A DNA stretch of 64,000 nucleotides from Bradyrhizobium sp. C9. GTDB taxonomy: Bacteria; Pseudomonadota; Alphaproteobacteria; Rhizobiales; Xanthobacteraceae. The notes below the pieces were generated by a model that made no database searches, was not told the DNA's origin, and was given only the letters and a program-made list of their open reading frames with translations. The stretch spans positions 310,001-374,000 of the forward strand of contig NZ_NWTG01000003.1 of NCBI RefSeq assembly GCF_002532045.1, read 5' to 3'. This document shows, piece by piece, positions 1-8,341 of this stretch. Every line of letters starts with the position of its first letter. The stretch's first letter is position 1. The position numbers were made by a program, and so were the translations under genes.

Positions 1-43
1 TCAGCATGGCACAGGTCAGGCGAGTTACGGGAGTTTTGGTCAT
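1..43 (-). CDS. Possible 5' end of a gene cut by the window start
   Basis: An ATG read leftward from position 43 opens a frame that stays open to the window edge. The first residues (MTKTPVTRLTCAML) look like the basic start of a signal peptide. No strong ribosome binding site is visible upstream. Only 14 codons are present, so the product cannot be named; this is a tentative partial gene. Confidence 0.3.
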   Translation of the reverse strand, partial: MTKTPVTRLTCAML

Positions 44-181
44 ATCATCACGCGAATGGGGATTGATTGAAGCGGGAAGCGAGACTTTGTCGCGCGCTCG
101 CGGCAGGCCGTTCATGCGATGACGGCCGATCACACGGAAAAATGACGGCCGAAGCGAAGCGTCGGCATGCTGCTGGAGTTC

Positions 182-220
182 CAAAGCGAAAGCGCCTCTC
201 CCTTTGCAAAGGAGAGGCGC
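182..220 (-). terminator. Rho-independent terminator of ilvE
   Basis: GCGCCTCTCC (192-201) pairs perfectly with GGAGAGGCGC (211-220). Read on the minus strand the hairpin is followed by TTTCGCTTTGG, a weak T-rich tail. It sits 30 bp past the ilvE stop codon, as expected for its terminator. Confidence 0.6.
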
Positions 221-250
221 CAAATCGAAGTCAGCTGTGGAACCGCTGCG

Positions 251-1330
251 TCAGGCGACGTTCCTGATCCAGTTATGCGGGTCGTTGGTGCGACCGTACT
301 GGATGTCGACCAGCTTCTTGCGCAGGCCCATCGCGACCGGGCCGGCCACGCCGCCGCTGATCTGGAAGTCGCCGCTCGCCGAGCACACCTTGCCGATCGG
401 CGAGATGACGGCCGCGGTGCCGCAGGCGAAAGCTTCCTTCAGCTTGCCGCTGGCGGCATCAGTGCGCCACTGCTGGATCGTGTAGGGCTCCTCGCGCACG
501 CGCGTGCCGGCATCCTTGGCAAGCGCGATGATCGAGTCGCGGGTGATGCCGGGCAGGATGGTGCCGAGCGGCGGCGTCAGCAGCGAGCCGTCGTCGAAGG
601 CGAAGAAGATGTTCATGCCGCCGAGCTCCTCGATGTAGCGGCGCTCGACCGCATCGAGGAACACGACCTGGTCGCAGCCGCGCTCGATCGCCTCCGCCTG
701 CGCGCGCAGGCTTGCGGCATAATTGCCGCCGCACTTGACGGCGCCGGTGCCGCCGATCGCTGCCCGCGTGTAATTCTCCGACACCCAGATCGACACCGGC
801 GCGGGACCGCCCTTGAAGTAGGAGCCGACCGGAGAAGCGATGACCGAGAAGATGTATTCCGCCGACGGCTTGACGCCGAGGAAGACCTCGCTGGCGATCA
901 TGAACGGCCGCAGATAGAGGCTGCCCTCGCCGCCCGGGATCCAGGCGCGATCGATCCGCACCAGCTGCTCGACCGCCTCGATAAACACCTCCTCGGGTAG
1001 CGGCGCCATCGCCATGCGCTCGGCCGAATCGTGGAAGCGCCGGGCATTGGCGTCGGGACGGAACAGGTTCACGCCGCCGTCGTCGCGCCGGTAGGCCTTG
1101 AGGCCTTCGAAAATCTCCTGGGCGTAGTGCAGCACCGCGCCGGCCGGATCGAGCGGGAAATTCGCGCGGGCCTCGACGCGGGCGCTGTGCCAGCCCTTGC
1201 CCTGGCTGTAGCGGACGATCGCCATGTGGTCGGTGAAGACGCGGCCGAAGCCCGGGTCCACGAGCTTCGCTGCACGATCCTTGTCGGATGTGGCGTTCGG
1301 CGAGGGCTGGATGTCGAATTTCAAAGTCAT
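251..1330 (-). CDS. ilvE: Branched-chain amino acid aminotransferase
   Basis: A 359-residue PLP enzyme of fold class IV that exchanges the amino group between glutamate and the keto acids of leucine, isoleucine and valine in the cytoplasm. FEGLKAYR (74-81) and the segment GAVKCGGNYA, with the probable PLP-binding lysine at 199, are typical of bacterial BCAT enzymes, and the length matches the long bacterial form. The ATG at 1330 is preceded by a purine-rich GGAAAG stretch. The gene is monocistronic: it ends in a hairpin and diverges from the MarR regulator operon. Product assignment is firm; nothing unusual is seen in the sequence. Confidence 0.95.
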   Translation of the reverse strand: MTLKFDIQPSPNATSDKDRAAKLVDPGFGRVFTDHMAIVRYSQGKGWHSARVEARANFPLDPAGAVLHYAQEIFEGLKAYRRDDGGVNLFRPDANARRFHDSAERMAMAPLPEEVFIEAVEQLVRIDRAWIPGGEGSLYLRPFMIASEVFLGVKPSAEYIFSVIASPVGSYFKGGPAPVSIWVSENYTRAAIGGTGAVKCGGNYAASLRAQAEAIERGCDQVVFLDAVERRYIEELGGMNIFFAFDDGSLLTPPLGTILPGITRDSIIALAKDAGTRVREEPYTIQQWRTDAASGKLKEAFACGTAAVISPIGKVCSASGDFQISGGVAGPVAMGLRKKLVDIQYGRTNDPHNWIRNVA

Positions 1331-1660
1331 TTTTCTTGCTTTCCGCTATCGGAACCGGCGCCATACCGGGCGACGGCCTGTTTCCTCCGGAGCCATCCGG
1401 CTCGGCTGGTGCGAACTTCACCACCGCCGGCAACCCGGCCGGTTTCCATCGCCAACATGCCGGTTAGACATGCTTTTGCCGAGTGCTGAAGTCCAGTATG
1501 TTTGCCGAAATGCCGCTCGACAATCGCACGGTAGTCCAATTTGCGGCCCAAACCGCCACACAGGCTCTTTCAGGCCGCCTCAAACGCTGTCGGGGACGAA
1601 ACGACCTAATGTTTCGTCGTGACTGGCAGTTTTGTAACATTGAACCCAAGATACGTCAAT
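1331..1660. other. Divergent promoter region of ilvE and the regulator operon
   Basis: 330 bp without a convincing gene. It must hold the promoters of ilvE (leftward) and of the MarR-type regulator operon (rightward). The one clear element is the palindrome at 1595-1618. Short frames crossing the region in other phases have no ribosome binding sites and no recognisable protein character. Confidence 0.6.
1595..1618. promoter_or_regulatory. Perfect inverted repeat, probable operator
   Basis: GACGAAAC (1595-1602), an 8-nt spacer, then GTTTCGTC (1611-1618): two perfect 8-bp arms. It lies 42 bp upstream of the ATG chosen for the MarR-family gene. MarR proteins usually bind such dyads in their own promoter, so autoregulation is a natural reading; binding by the response regulator is the alternative. 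Confidence 0.5.
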
Positions 1661-2209
1661 ATGGCTGACATAAATTTCTCAGGCATGGCTGCCAAGCCCG
1701 ATTCGCAGGGAGATGATCACGCTCCTGCGGCGGGTGGCCGCGACCTGCGCTGGGACATCATCGAGCTGTTGTTCTTCGCCTACCGCGACTTTGTCGGCGA
1801 TGCCGACCAGGAGCTGGAGGCGTTCGGCTTCGGCCGCGCCCACCACCGCGTCATCCACTTCGTCACCCGCTATCCCGGCCTGAAGGTCGCCGACCTGCTC
1901 GACGTCCTGCGCATCACCAAGCAGTCGCTCGGACGCGTGCTCAAGCAGCTGCTGGACGAAGGCTACATCGTGCAGAAGACCGGCAACAACGACCGCCGGC
2001 AGCGCCTGCTCTACGCAACGCCGAAGGGCGAGGCGCTGGTCGCCAAGCTCGCGGGGCTGCAGACCGACCGCATCAACCGCGCCATCGCCGGCATCGATCC
2101 GGCCGGCGTCGAGACGGTTCGCCAATTCCTCCGCGCGATGATCGACCGCGACGATCCCGACAAGGTGCTCGAAGCGATCTTCGGCGGCGGCAGAAAAACA
2201 AGGGAGTGA
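1661..2209 (+). CDS. MarR-family transcriptional regulator (PetP-like)
   Basis: A 182-residue winged-helix protein. After a 30-residue polar N-terminus comes an alpha-helical dimer segment, a helix-turn-helix around residues 75-105 (ITKQSLGRVLKQLLDEGYI) and a wing (NNDRRQRLLYATPKGE) that is standard for MarR. A GTG at 1619 would add 14 residues, but that start abuts a perfect palindrome; the ATG at 1661 is preferred because it leaves the palindrome in the promoter. The stop overlaps the GTG start of the response regulator. The MarR plus OmpR-type regulator arrangement resembles PetP-PetR of Rhodobacter, known for control of bc1 complex genes; that parallel is inference. Confidence 0.85.
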   Translation: MADINFSGMAAKPDSQGDDHAPAAGGRDLRWDIIELLFFAYRDFVGDADQELEAFGFGRAHHRVIHFVTRYPGLKVADLLDVLRITKQSLGRVLKQLLDEGYIVQKTGNNDRRQRLLYATPKGEALVAKLAGLQTDRINRAIAGIDPAGVETVRQFLRAMIDRDDPDKVLEAIFGGGRKTRE

Positions 2210-2934
2210 ACCTGGTGCAGGCTGCAACCCTGGTGCGCACGCCGGTCGAGCCGGCCGACGATGCGCCGCATCTCCTGCTGGTCGACGACGACCGGCGCAT
2301 TCGCGACCTGTTGTCGCGCTTTCTCTCCGGCGAGGGCTATCGCGTCACCACGGCCATGAGCGCCACCGACGCGCGCGCCAAGCTGCTCGGGCTGCATTTC
2401 GACCTGCTCATCCTCGACGTGATGATGCCCGGCGAGAACGGCTTCGACCTCGCCCGCTTCATCCGCACCTCCTCGACCGTGCCGATCATCATGCTGACCG
2501 CCCGCCATGAGGCGGAAGCCCGCATCGAGGGCCTGCAGATCGGCGCCGACGACTATGTCGCCAAGCCGTTCGAACCGCGCGAGCTGGTGCTGCGCATCGG
2601 CAATATCCTCAAGCGCACTGCGCCGCCGCAAGTCACGGTGGTCGAGCAGATCGCGTTCGGCCCCTACATCTTCCACATCGAGCGCAGCGAGCTGCGCCAG
2701 GGCGAGGAGATCATCCATCTCACCGACCGCGAGCGCGAGATGCTGCGCATCCTCGCAAGCGCGCCCGGCGAGACCGTGCCGCGCGGCGAACTGACCAGCG
2801 GCGGCACCGTCAATGAGCGCGCGGTCGACGTGCAGATCAACCGCCTGCGCCGCAAGATCGAGCACGATCCCGCCAATCCGCTGTTCCTGCAGGCGGTACG
2901 CGGCATCGGCTATCGCCTGGTCGCCTCGCCGTAA
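2206..2934 (+). CDS. OmpR-family response regulator (PetR-like)
   Basis: A 242-residue two-component regulator. The receiver domain (about residues 22-135) has the acidic pocket LVDDD, the phosphoacceptor Asp71 in LLILDVMMPG and the conserved Lys120 in YVAKPFEP. A winged-helix DNA-binding domain follows (about 140-240, ending GIGYRLVA). It starts with GTG overlapping the TGA of the MarR gene by three bases and lies 9 bp ahead of the histidine kinase, so the three genes form an operon. The kinase is its likely partner. Target genes cannot be read from this window. Confidence 0.93.
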   Translation: MNLVQAATLVRTPVEPADDAPHLLLVDDDRRIRDLLSRFLSGEGYRVTTAMSATDARAKLLGLHFDLLILDVMMPGENGFDLARFIRTSSTVPIIMLTARHEAEARIEGLQIGADDYVAKPFEPRELVLRIGNILKRTAPPQVTVVEQIAFGPYIFHIERSELRQGEEIIHLTDREREMLRILASAPGETVPRGELTSGGTVNERAVDVQINRLRRKIEHDPANPLFLQAVRGIGYRLVASP

Positions 2935-2943
2935 GATGCAGCC

Positions 2944-4329
2944 ATGAGCACGCTCGACACCGGCCTGACCCTGATCAAGAACGCCTCGCAGCGCGTCTCG
3001 AAGGCGAACGGCTGGATGGGCAATGCGTTCAAGAGCTGGATGCCGACCGGCCTCTATGCGCGCGCGCTGCTGATCATGATCGTGCCGATGGTGATCCTGC
3101 AGACCGTGGTCGCGTTCGTGTTCATGGAGCGGCACTGGAACACTGTGACGCGCCGCCTGTCGGCCGCGGTGGTCTCCGACATCGCCGCGCTGATCGACGT
3201 CTACAAGATCTATCCGCAGGACAAGGACCGCGCGCAGCTGCGCGGCATCGCCCAGAAGCTGCAGCTGGTGGTCGACTTCCTCCCCGCCGGCGACATGCCG
3301 CCGCCGGGACCGAAGCCGTTCTTCTCGCTGCTCGACCAGACCCTGTCGGTGCAGCTCGGCCGCCAGATCAGCCGTCCGTTCTGGATCGACACCGTCGGCA
3401 AATCCAACCTGGTCGAGATCCGCGTCCAGCTCGACGATTCCGTGATGCGGATCTTCGCCCAGCGCAGCGCGGCCTACGCCTCCAATTCGGAGATATTCAT
3501 CTTCTGGATGGTCGGCACCTCGTCGATCCTGCTGATCGTCGCCGTGCTGTTCCTGCGCAACCAGATCAAGCCGATCCTCAGGCTGGCCGATGCCGCCGAA
3601 AGCTTCGGCAAGGGCCGCGAGGCGCCGAACTTCCGGCCGCGCGGCGCGCGCGAGGTGCGGCGCGCAGCGCAGGCCTTCATCGAGATGAAGGCGCGCGTCG
3701 AGCGTTCGATCGAGCAGCGCACCGCGATGCTCGCCGGCGTGTCGCACGATCTGCGCACCATCCTGACCCGCTTCAAGCTCGAACTCGCCCTGATCGGCGA
3801 AGGCCCCGAGATCGACGCGATGCGCAAGGACGTCGACGAGATGTCGATGATGCTGGAGGACTATCTTGCCTTCGCGCGCGGCGATTCCGGCGAGGTCGCG
3901 CAGCCGACCGACATGGCAATGGCGCTGGAGGAGTTGCGCAGCGACGCCGAACGCCACGGCCACACTGCGACCGTCGCGTTCCACGGCCTGCCCGTCGTCA
4001 CGGTGAAACCGGCCTCGTTCAAGCGCTGCCTCGCCAACCTCGTCTCCAACGCGGCGCGCCACGCCAACACGATCTCGATCACCGGCCAGCGCGACCATCG
4101 CTATCTCAACATCACGGTCGACGACGACGGCCCCGGCATCCCCGCCGCCATGCGCGAGGAAGTATTCAAGCCCTTCCTGCGGCTCGACGACGCCCGCAAC
4201 CAGGACGAAGGCGGCAGCGGCCTCGGACTTGCGATCGCCCGCGACATCGCCCGCTCGCACGGCGGCGACATCATGCTCGGCGAAAGCCCGATGGGCGGCC
4301 TGCGCGCCGCGGTGCGGATTCCGGTGTAG
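2944..4329 (+). CDS. Membrane sensor histidine kinase
   Basis: A 461-residue EnvZ-type kinase. Membrane helices at about 41-61 and 183-205 bracket a periplasmic sensor region of some 120 residues. A HAMP linker follows, then the HisKA helix with phospho-accepting His268 in GVSHDLRT, the N box NLVSNAARHA (365-374), G1 box DDDGPGIP (393-400) and G2 box GGSGLGLA (423-430). It is the last gene of the MarR/response-regulator operon and its stop is directly adjacent to the stop of the convergent TonB receptor gene. The periplasmic domain, rich in Pro around residues 118-125, gives no clue to the signal. Confidence 0.93.
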   Translation: MSTLDTGLTLIKNASQRVSKANGWMGNAFKSWMPTGLYARALLIMIVPMVILQTVVAFVFMERHWNTVTRRLSAAVVSDIAALIDVYKIYPQDKDRAQLRGIAQKLQLVVDFLPAGDMPPPGPKPFFSLLDQTLSVQLGRQISRPFWIDTVGKSNLVEIRVQLDDSVMRIFAQRSAAYASNSEIFIFWMVGTSSILLIVAVLFLRNQIKPILRLADAAESFGKGREAPNFRPRGAREVRRAAQAFIEMKARVERSIEQRTAMLAGVSHDLRTILTRFKLELALIGEGPEIDAMRKDVDEMSMMLEDYLAFARGDSGEVAQPTDMAMALEELRSDAERHGHTATVAFHGLPVVTVKPASFKRCLANLVSNAARHANTISITGQRDHRYLNITVDDDGPGIPAAMREEVFKPFLRLDDARNQDEGGSGLGLAIARDIARSHGGDIMLGESPMGGLRAAVRIPV

Positions 4330-6630
4330 CTACCAGCGGTAGGACAAGGTGCCGATCACCTGACGCCGTTCGCCGGCATAGCAGTAGCCGGACTGACAGG
4401 TCTGGTAGCGCGTGTCGAACAGATTGGTCGCGTTCACGCGCGCGGTGGCGCCGAGCAAGCGCCTGTCGAGCTTGCCGAGATCGTAGTCGATCACGGCATC
4501 GAACAACGTTCTCGCCGCGTTCTGGAACGTGTTCTGGTCGTTGCCGAAGTTGGACCCGATGTAACGGACACCGAGGCCAAGCCCGAGCCCTTCGACCGGA
4601 ACGCCGGACTGGAAGGTGTATTTGCCGAAGGCGGCGAAGGAATTCCGCGGAATGCCGGAGAGCTCATTGCCGGTCGTATCCGGATTGCCCTGCGTGATCA
4701 CGACGTTGAGATGGGTGTAGGCCGCGGTGAGATCAAATCCCTGCTTCAGCGCCAGCTTCGCCTCGAGCTCCACGCCCTTCGATTCGACCTGCCCGGTTGC
4801 CGCCTGGAACGCCATGTTGCTCGGATCGGTGCGCAGCACATTGTCCTGGGTGATGTCGAACACCGCCGCCGTCAACAGCACCGGCACCTGCGGCATCTGG
4901 TACTTGATGCCGATTTCCTTCTGCTCGCCGGTGGTCGGCTTGAACGGCGATCCCGATGCGTCGACGCCGACCTGCGGAGCGAATGCCGTTGCGTAGCTGA
5001 CATAAGGCGCAATGCCATTGTCGAAGACGTAAGCGAGCCCCGCGCGGCCCGTGAAGGCGGTGGCCTTCTGCGTTGACGGCACGCCGTCGAGACCTGCGGT
5101 CGTCGTCTGCGAGACCCAGCTCTGGCGGCCATTGAGCGTCAGGACGAAGCCGCCGAGCTTGGCCTGCTCCTGCGCATAAACCCCGACCTCGTCGGTCGAC
5201 TGCTTGTTGAAGATCGAGAATGCCGGCGACGCGATCGCCTGGGCACCGTAGTTCATCGTCAGGAGATTGAGATCGGGAGCCGCCCCGTAGCCGATCTTGT
5301 CGTTGTAGTAGGAGTGCCCGTAATCGACGCCGAACAGCGCCGTGTTCTTGATCGCGCCAAGCATGAACTTGGCCTCGGCCTGGTTGTCGAGCGTCACCGT
5401 ATTGAAGCTATCCAGGATTCGCCAGGCGGAGCGCGACGCGAGATTGGTGCTGCTGTCGATGGAATCGATCTGGGTGTATTTCGCGTCGGTGTCGACCTGA
5501 TAGAAGCGGAAGTTCTGCCGCACCGTCCAGACGTCGTCGACATTGTGCTCGAACGAGTAGCCGATGCGATACTGCTTCTGATCCATGGCGCTGAAGGCCG
5601 GATCATTCGAATAGATGTTGGTCAATTGTCCGTCGGGCGTGCGGAAGTTGCCGATGCTCGCGGCGGTTCGGCTGCTTTGATATTCGCTGAGGATCGTGAA
5701 GGACGTATCGACATCGGGCCGCCAGGTCAGCGCAGGCGCGATATAGGCGCGATCGTCGTCGTTGCCGGGATACCAGGTCTTCGCGTCACGGAGCAGACCC
5801 GTCAGGCGATAGTACAATTGGTCGCTGCCGGGCACCGGGCCGCCGATATCGAAACTGCCCTGGTAACGATCATAATTGCCGGTCTGCAGCTGCACCTCGC
5901 CGAACGGCGTCATGGTCGGCCGCTTCGTGGTGACGTCGACGATGCCGCCCGGAGAGCCGAGGCCGTAGAGCCCCGAGGCCGGTCCGCGGAGGATCGACAC
6001 GCTGTCGAGACCGTAAGGTTCGATCTTGGGAATGGCGAAATTGCCGCCGCCCTGGCGCAGGCCGTCGCGATAGATCCCGGTATAGGTCGCGTCGAAGCCA
6101 CGGATGTAGAAACTATCGAACCGGGGATCATAGCCGAACGCCGTGGTCGTGACGCCGGGCGTGTAATTGACGGCGTCCTTGAGCGTCTGAACGTTACGAT
6201 CCCTGAGCTCCTTCTGCGTGACCACCGAAAGCGACTGCGGCGTCTCGATCAGCGCCGTGTTGGTCTTGGTGCCGGCCGTGCTGCCGGTCGCGACGTAGCC
6301 GGTCGTCGTACCGATCGCACCTAAAGCGCCTTGCGATCGAGGAGCCTGGTTCTGAGTGGGCGCCGCAGCAGTGCGGCGTCGGTTCGATACGGTGGCGCGC
6401 GAAGACCTGGCATTCCGACTTGAAGCGACGGCACTGCGCTTGCTTGCAGCGCTGGGTTCATCCACCGTAACTGCGGGAAGCACGCTGGCATCGTTCTGTG
6501 CAGAACTGGTTTGCGCCTGAGCGCTGGCGACATTCGTACCCGTCGGCAGCAGCATGACCGAACCGAGAAACGCTGCGTTGATCGCAGCCGTTGATGCAAG
6601 CAAGCTGCGCTTGCTCCGCGACGAAGCCAT
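4330..6630 (-). CDS. TonB-dependent siderophore receptor
   Basis: A 766-residue outer-membrane receptor that imports an iron-siderophore using TonB energy. It has a signal peptide (about 1-40), a Ser/Arg/Ala-rich linker, a TonB-box-like LPAVTVDEP, a plug domain (ETPQSLSVVTQKELRDRN, then FYIRGFDA and ILRGPASGLYGLGSPGG), and a 22-strand barrel ending in Trp as outer-membrane proteins do. Family features fit FhuA/FoxA/Fiu-type ferric siderophore receptors. The frame is open to 6813, but ATG at 6630 is chosen because the signal peptide begins there. It converges with the histidine kinase without any gap. The substrate is not identifiable. No clear Fur or Irr box was seen; a direct repeat lies upstream. 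Confidence 0.9.
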   Translation of the reverse strand: MASSRSKRSLLASTAAINAAFLGSVMLLPTGTNVASAQAQTSSAQNDASVLPAVTVDEPSAASKRSAVASSRNARSSRATVSNRRRTAAAPTQNQAPRSQGALGAIGTTTGYVATGSTAGTKTNTALIETPQSLSVVTQKELRDRNVQTLKDAVNYTPGVTTTAFGYDPRFDSFYIRGFDATYTGIYRDGLRQGGGNFAIPKIEPYGLDSVSILRGPASGLYGLGSPGGIVDVTTKRPTMTPFGEVQLQTGNYDRYQGSFDIGGPVPGSDQLYYRLTGLLRDAKTWYPGNDDDRAYIAPALTWRPDVDTSFTILSEYQSSRTAASIGNFRTPDGQLTNIYSNDPAFSAMDQKQYRIGYSFEHNVDDVWTVRQNFRFYQVDTDAKYTQIDSIDSSTNLASRSAWRILDSFNTVTLDNQAEAKFMLGAIKNTALFGVDYGHSYYNDKIGYGAAPDLNLLTMNYGAQAIASPAFSIFNKQSTDEVGVYAQEQAKLGGFVLTLNGRQSWVSQTTTAGLDGVPSTQKATAFTGRAGLAYVFDNGIAPYVSYATAFAPQVGVDASGSPFKPTTGEQKEIGIKYQMPQVPVLLTAAVFDITQDNVLRTDPSNMAFQAATGQVESKGVELEAKLALKQGFDLTAAYTHLNVVITQGNPDTTGNELSGIPRNSFAAFGKYTFQSGVPVEGLGLGLGVRYIGSNFGNDQNTFQNAARTLFDAVIDYDLGKLDRRLLGATARVNATNLFDTRYQTCQSGYCYAGERRQVIGTLSYRW

Positions 6631-6784
6631 TCCCACCAAGCAATCCCCACACTTCCGCAAGGCCGATCTTGATCGAGCCGCGTGTTCTTCATTGAGCGGA
6701 CATCGATTGGGGCGGACTTCTATCGGCGGGATGCGCGAAATTCCACACGCGCAAACTAGAATCCGTTGAAGCGCGCGATGCACG

Positions 6785-6826
6785 ACACTGGAACGATTCA
6801 AGATGCGCAACACTGGAGCGATTCAA
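6785..6826. promoter_or_regulatory. Direct repeat upstream of TonB receptor gene
   Basis: ACACTGGAACGATTCAA (6785-6801) and ACACTGGAGCGATTCAA (6810-6826) match at 16 of 17 positions and start 25 bp apart, that is about 2.4 helical turns. They lie about 155 bp upstream of the receptor start. They could be tandem regulator sites or a simple duplication. Confidence 0.4.
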
Positions 6827-7227
6827 AAAGACATGTTGTCGCAGCAAGCCTTTCAGCGCGAGGAATTCGCTGCACGTCCTCACTCTCTCGGAGAGTCTCG
6901 CGTGCGCGGCACGCAGCGATCATTCAACGATGTTGATGTCGCCTTGCAATGCCGTCGCGCATTGCGCGTGGCCCCGACCAACACCGGACATCATGTTTGA
7001 CATCAGATCTATTGAAAGGTGAAAGACCGGTGACCGCCGTGCGTCGCGGCGCGCTTGGCGTCAGCCTTCAGCGACAACGGTAAAGCGAATGCGCCGACGT
7101 GACGGAGTCGGCGCACACGATCCAACGGCATCATTGCAAACTGACGCGGTCGCGCGAACGCACGCCCGAAGACAGGCAGCGCAAAACCGCTTGGCAATCT
7201 TGTCGCGGGCTGCCCGCAATGATGGTG

Positions 7228-7263
7228 TTGCAAAACATCACATCCTCTCAACATGAGAGAGGA
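7228..7263 (-). terminator. Probable terminator of the DUF3617 gene
   Basis: TCCTCTC (7243-7249) pairs with GAGAGGA (7257-7263). On the minus strand the hairpin is followed by TGTGATGTTTTGC. It lies about 40 bp past the stop codon of the leftward gene. The T-run is short, so confidence is moderate. Confidence 0.45.
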
Positions 7264-7301
7264 CGTGCTCGGGCGCGCGGCGGCGATCGAACGCGCTGCG
7301 C

Positions 7302-7832
7302 CTACTTCTGCTTGGGCAGCAGGCCCTTCAGCTTTTCCATGTCCTTGACGTTCATCTTCATGCCGCCGGGCATGATGATGTCGCCGGGCTTCTGGTCGCT
7401 CTTGCAGGCGCCGAGCCATTTCGCCTCGATGGTCATCGTGGTGTCGCGGGAGCCCGCCGCGCCGCCCTCCGCGTGCGAGGTGCTCTTGACCGTATAGGCG
7501 GAATTGAAATCGCCGACGATCTCGGCATGGCTCTTCATCGACATCCCGGCGACGCTGCAGACGCTGTCGCTGACATAGCCGGTCGCGGTCTTCTGGATGT
7601 CCTGCTTGGAGCAGACTTCCTTGGCCATCGGCGAGGCCGCCGCGCTCATCTCCTTGTCGGTGGTCTCGTCGGTGCAATGCTGCATGGTGATTTCCGGCAT
7701 CGGCCCGCCGGTACGCACCATCTTCATCTCCCACAGACCCGCCTTGCGGATCGGCAGGTCGACGGCGCTCGCGGCACCGGTGGACAGGACAAGGCAAACA
7801 GCAGAACCAAGCAAGGCAAGCTGTCGGGTCAT
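7302..7832 (-). CDS. DUF3617 family secreted protein
   Basis: A 176-residue exported protein. A signal peptide covers about residues 1-23 (MTRQLALLGSAVCLVLSTGAASA). The mature part begins with LPIRKAGLWEMKM, the hallmark of DUF3617, and has Cys residues at HCTDET, EVCSKQ, SVCSVAG and GACKSDQ that probably form disulfides. The C-terminus is Met/Lys-rich (MPGGMKMNVKDMEKLKG). The function of the family is not known. It is transcribed leftward together with, or just after, the small secreted protein gene at 7875-8174 (42 bp gap). Confidence 0.8.
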   Translation of the reverse strand: MTRQLALLGSAVCLVLSTGAASAVDLPIRKAGLWEMKMVRTGGPMPEITMQHCTDETTDKEMSAAASPMAKEVCSKQDIQKTATGYVSDSVCSVAGMSMKSHAEIVGDFNSAYTVKSTSHAEGGAAGSRDTTMTIEAKWLGACKSDQKPGDIIMPGGMKMNVKDMEKLKGLLPKQK

Positions 7833-7874
7833 GCGGTGAGCTCCCGGCTGAACGATCGAAGGATTGGAGTGCGC

Positions 7875-8174
7875 TCAGTAGAGCGTGCGCACCGGCCTCT
7901 GGGCCGAACCGTAGGGCACCCAGCGGCAGGCGAACGAGATGTAGCCACCTGGGTAGCGCTGCATCGCAAGAAACTTGACCACCTTGCCGTAGGAAGCGCA
8001 GTGATCGACGGCGAGTTGCCGCGCGTCGGTCTGGGCCGCCAGCGAATAGGCGATGATACCGCCGGTATCATTGCCCTTGAACGGCGGCACCGGCTGCATC
8101 CAGTCGGCTTGCGCCGGACCAACGGCCAGTATCCCGCAAACGGCAACCAGGCACGCGGCCAATTTCCTTCGCAT
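7875..8174 (-). CDS. Small secreted protein, function unknown
   Basis: A 99-residue exported protein starting MRRKLAACLVAVCGILAVGPAQA, a clear signal peptide with AQA cleavage site. The mature 76 residues hold two Cys (DHCASYG and SFACRW) in a probable disulfide. The frame is open to 8243, but the ATG at 8174 is chosen since the signal peptide starts there; ATG at 8186 is a near alternative. It is not matched to a named family by eye. It diverges from the next secreted protein gene at 8342 and is followed by the DUF3617 gene in the same direction. Confidence 0.7.
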   Translation of the reverse strand: MRRKLAACLVAVCGILAVGPAQADWMQPVPPFKGNDTGGIIAYSLAAQTDARQLAVDHCASYGKVVKFLAMQRYPGGYISFACRWVPYGSAQRPVRTLY

Positions 8175-8341
8175 CGCAGACTCCATTTCGCTTGAGACCA
8201 ACATAGAGTGCGCCGGCGACCATGGAAAGAACGAGCCTGCCACTGGAGGTGGACTTCTCCGCAGGTGTTGCCGCGCTGCACTTGACCTTGCCGGGGCTTC
8301 ACGGCACCGTCCGCCGCATCGGATCAGCCGGGTGGATTCCC

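Larger units (their letters stand above)
6631..7301. other. Long intergenic region upstream of the TonB receptor
   Basis: 671 bp without a supportable gene. It contains a 17-bp direct repeat (6785-6801 and 6810-6826), a 9-bp hairpin TGCGCCGAC/GTCGGCGCA (7090-7115), and a probable terminator of the DUF3617 gene (7228-7263). A 65-codon frame at 6803-7000 (+) and frames on the other strand have no ribosome binding site or recognisable product and are not called. Confidence 0.5.

Noticed and set aside
2011..4260. A 749-codon leftward frame opposite the response regulator and kinase
   Set aside because: Antisense shadow of two clear genes; residue composition (His/Asp/Arg/Ala) is typical of reversed GC-rich coding sequence.
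4330..6813. Longer start for the TonB receptor at 6813
   Set aside because: The extra 61 residues precede a normal signal peptide at 6630 and contain several Cys and Arg unlike an export signal.
6803..7000. A 65-codon frame between the TonB receptor and the DUF3617 gene
   Set aside because: No ribosome binding site, no signal peptide and composition like non-coding sequence.
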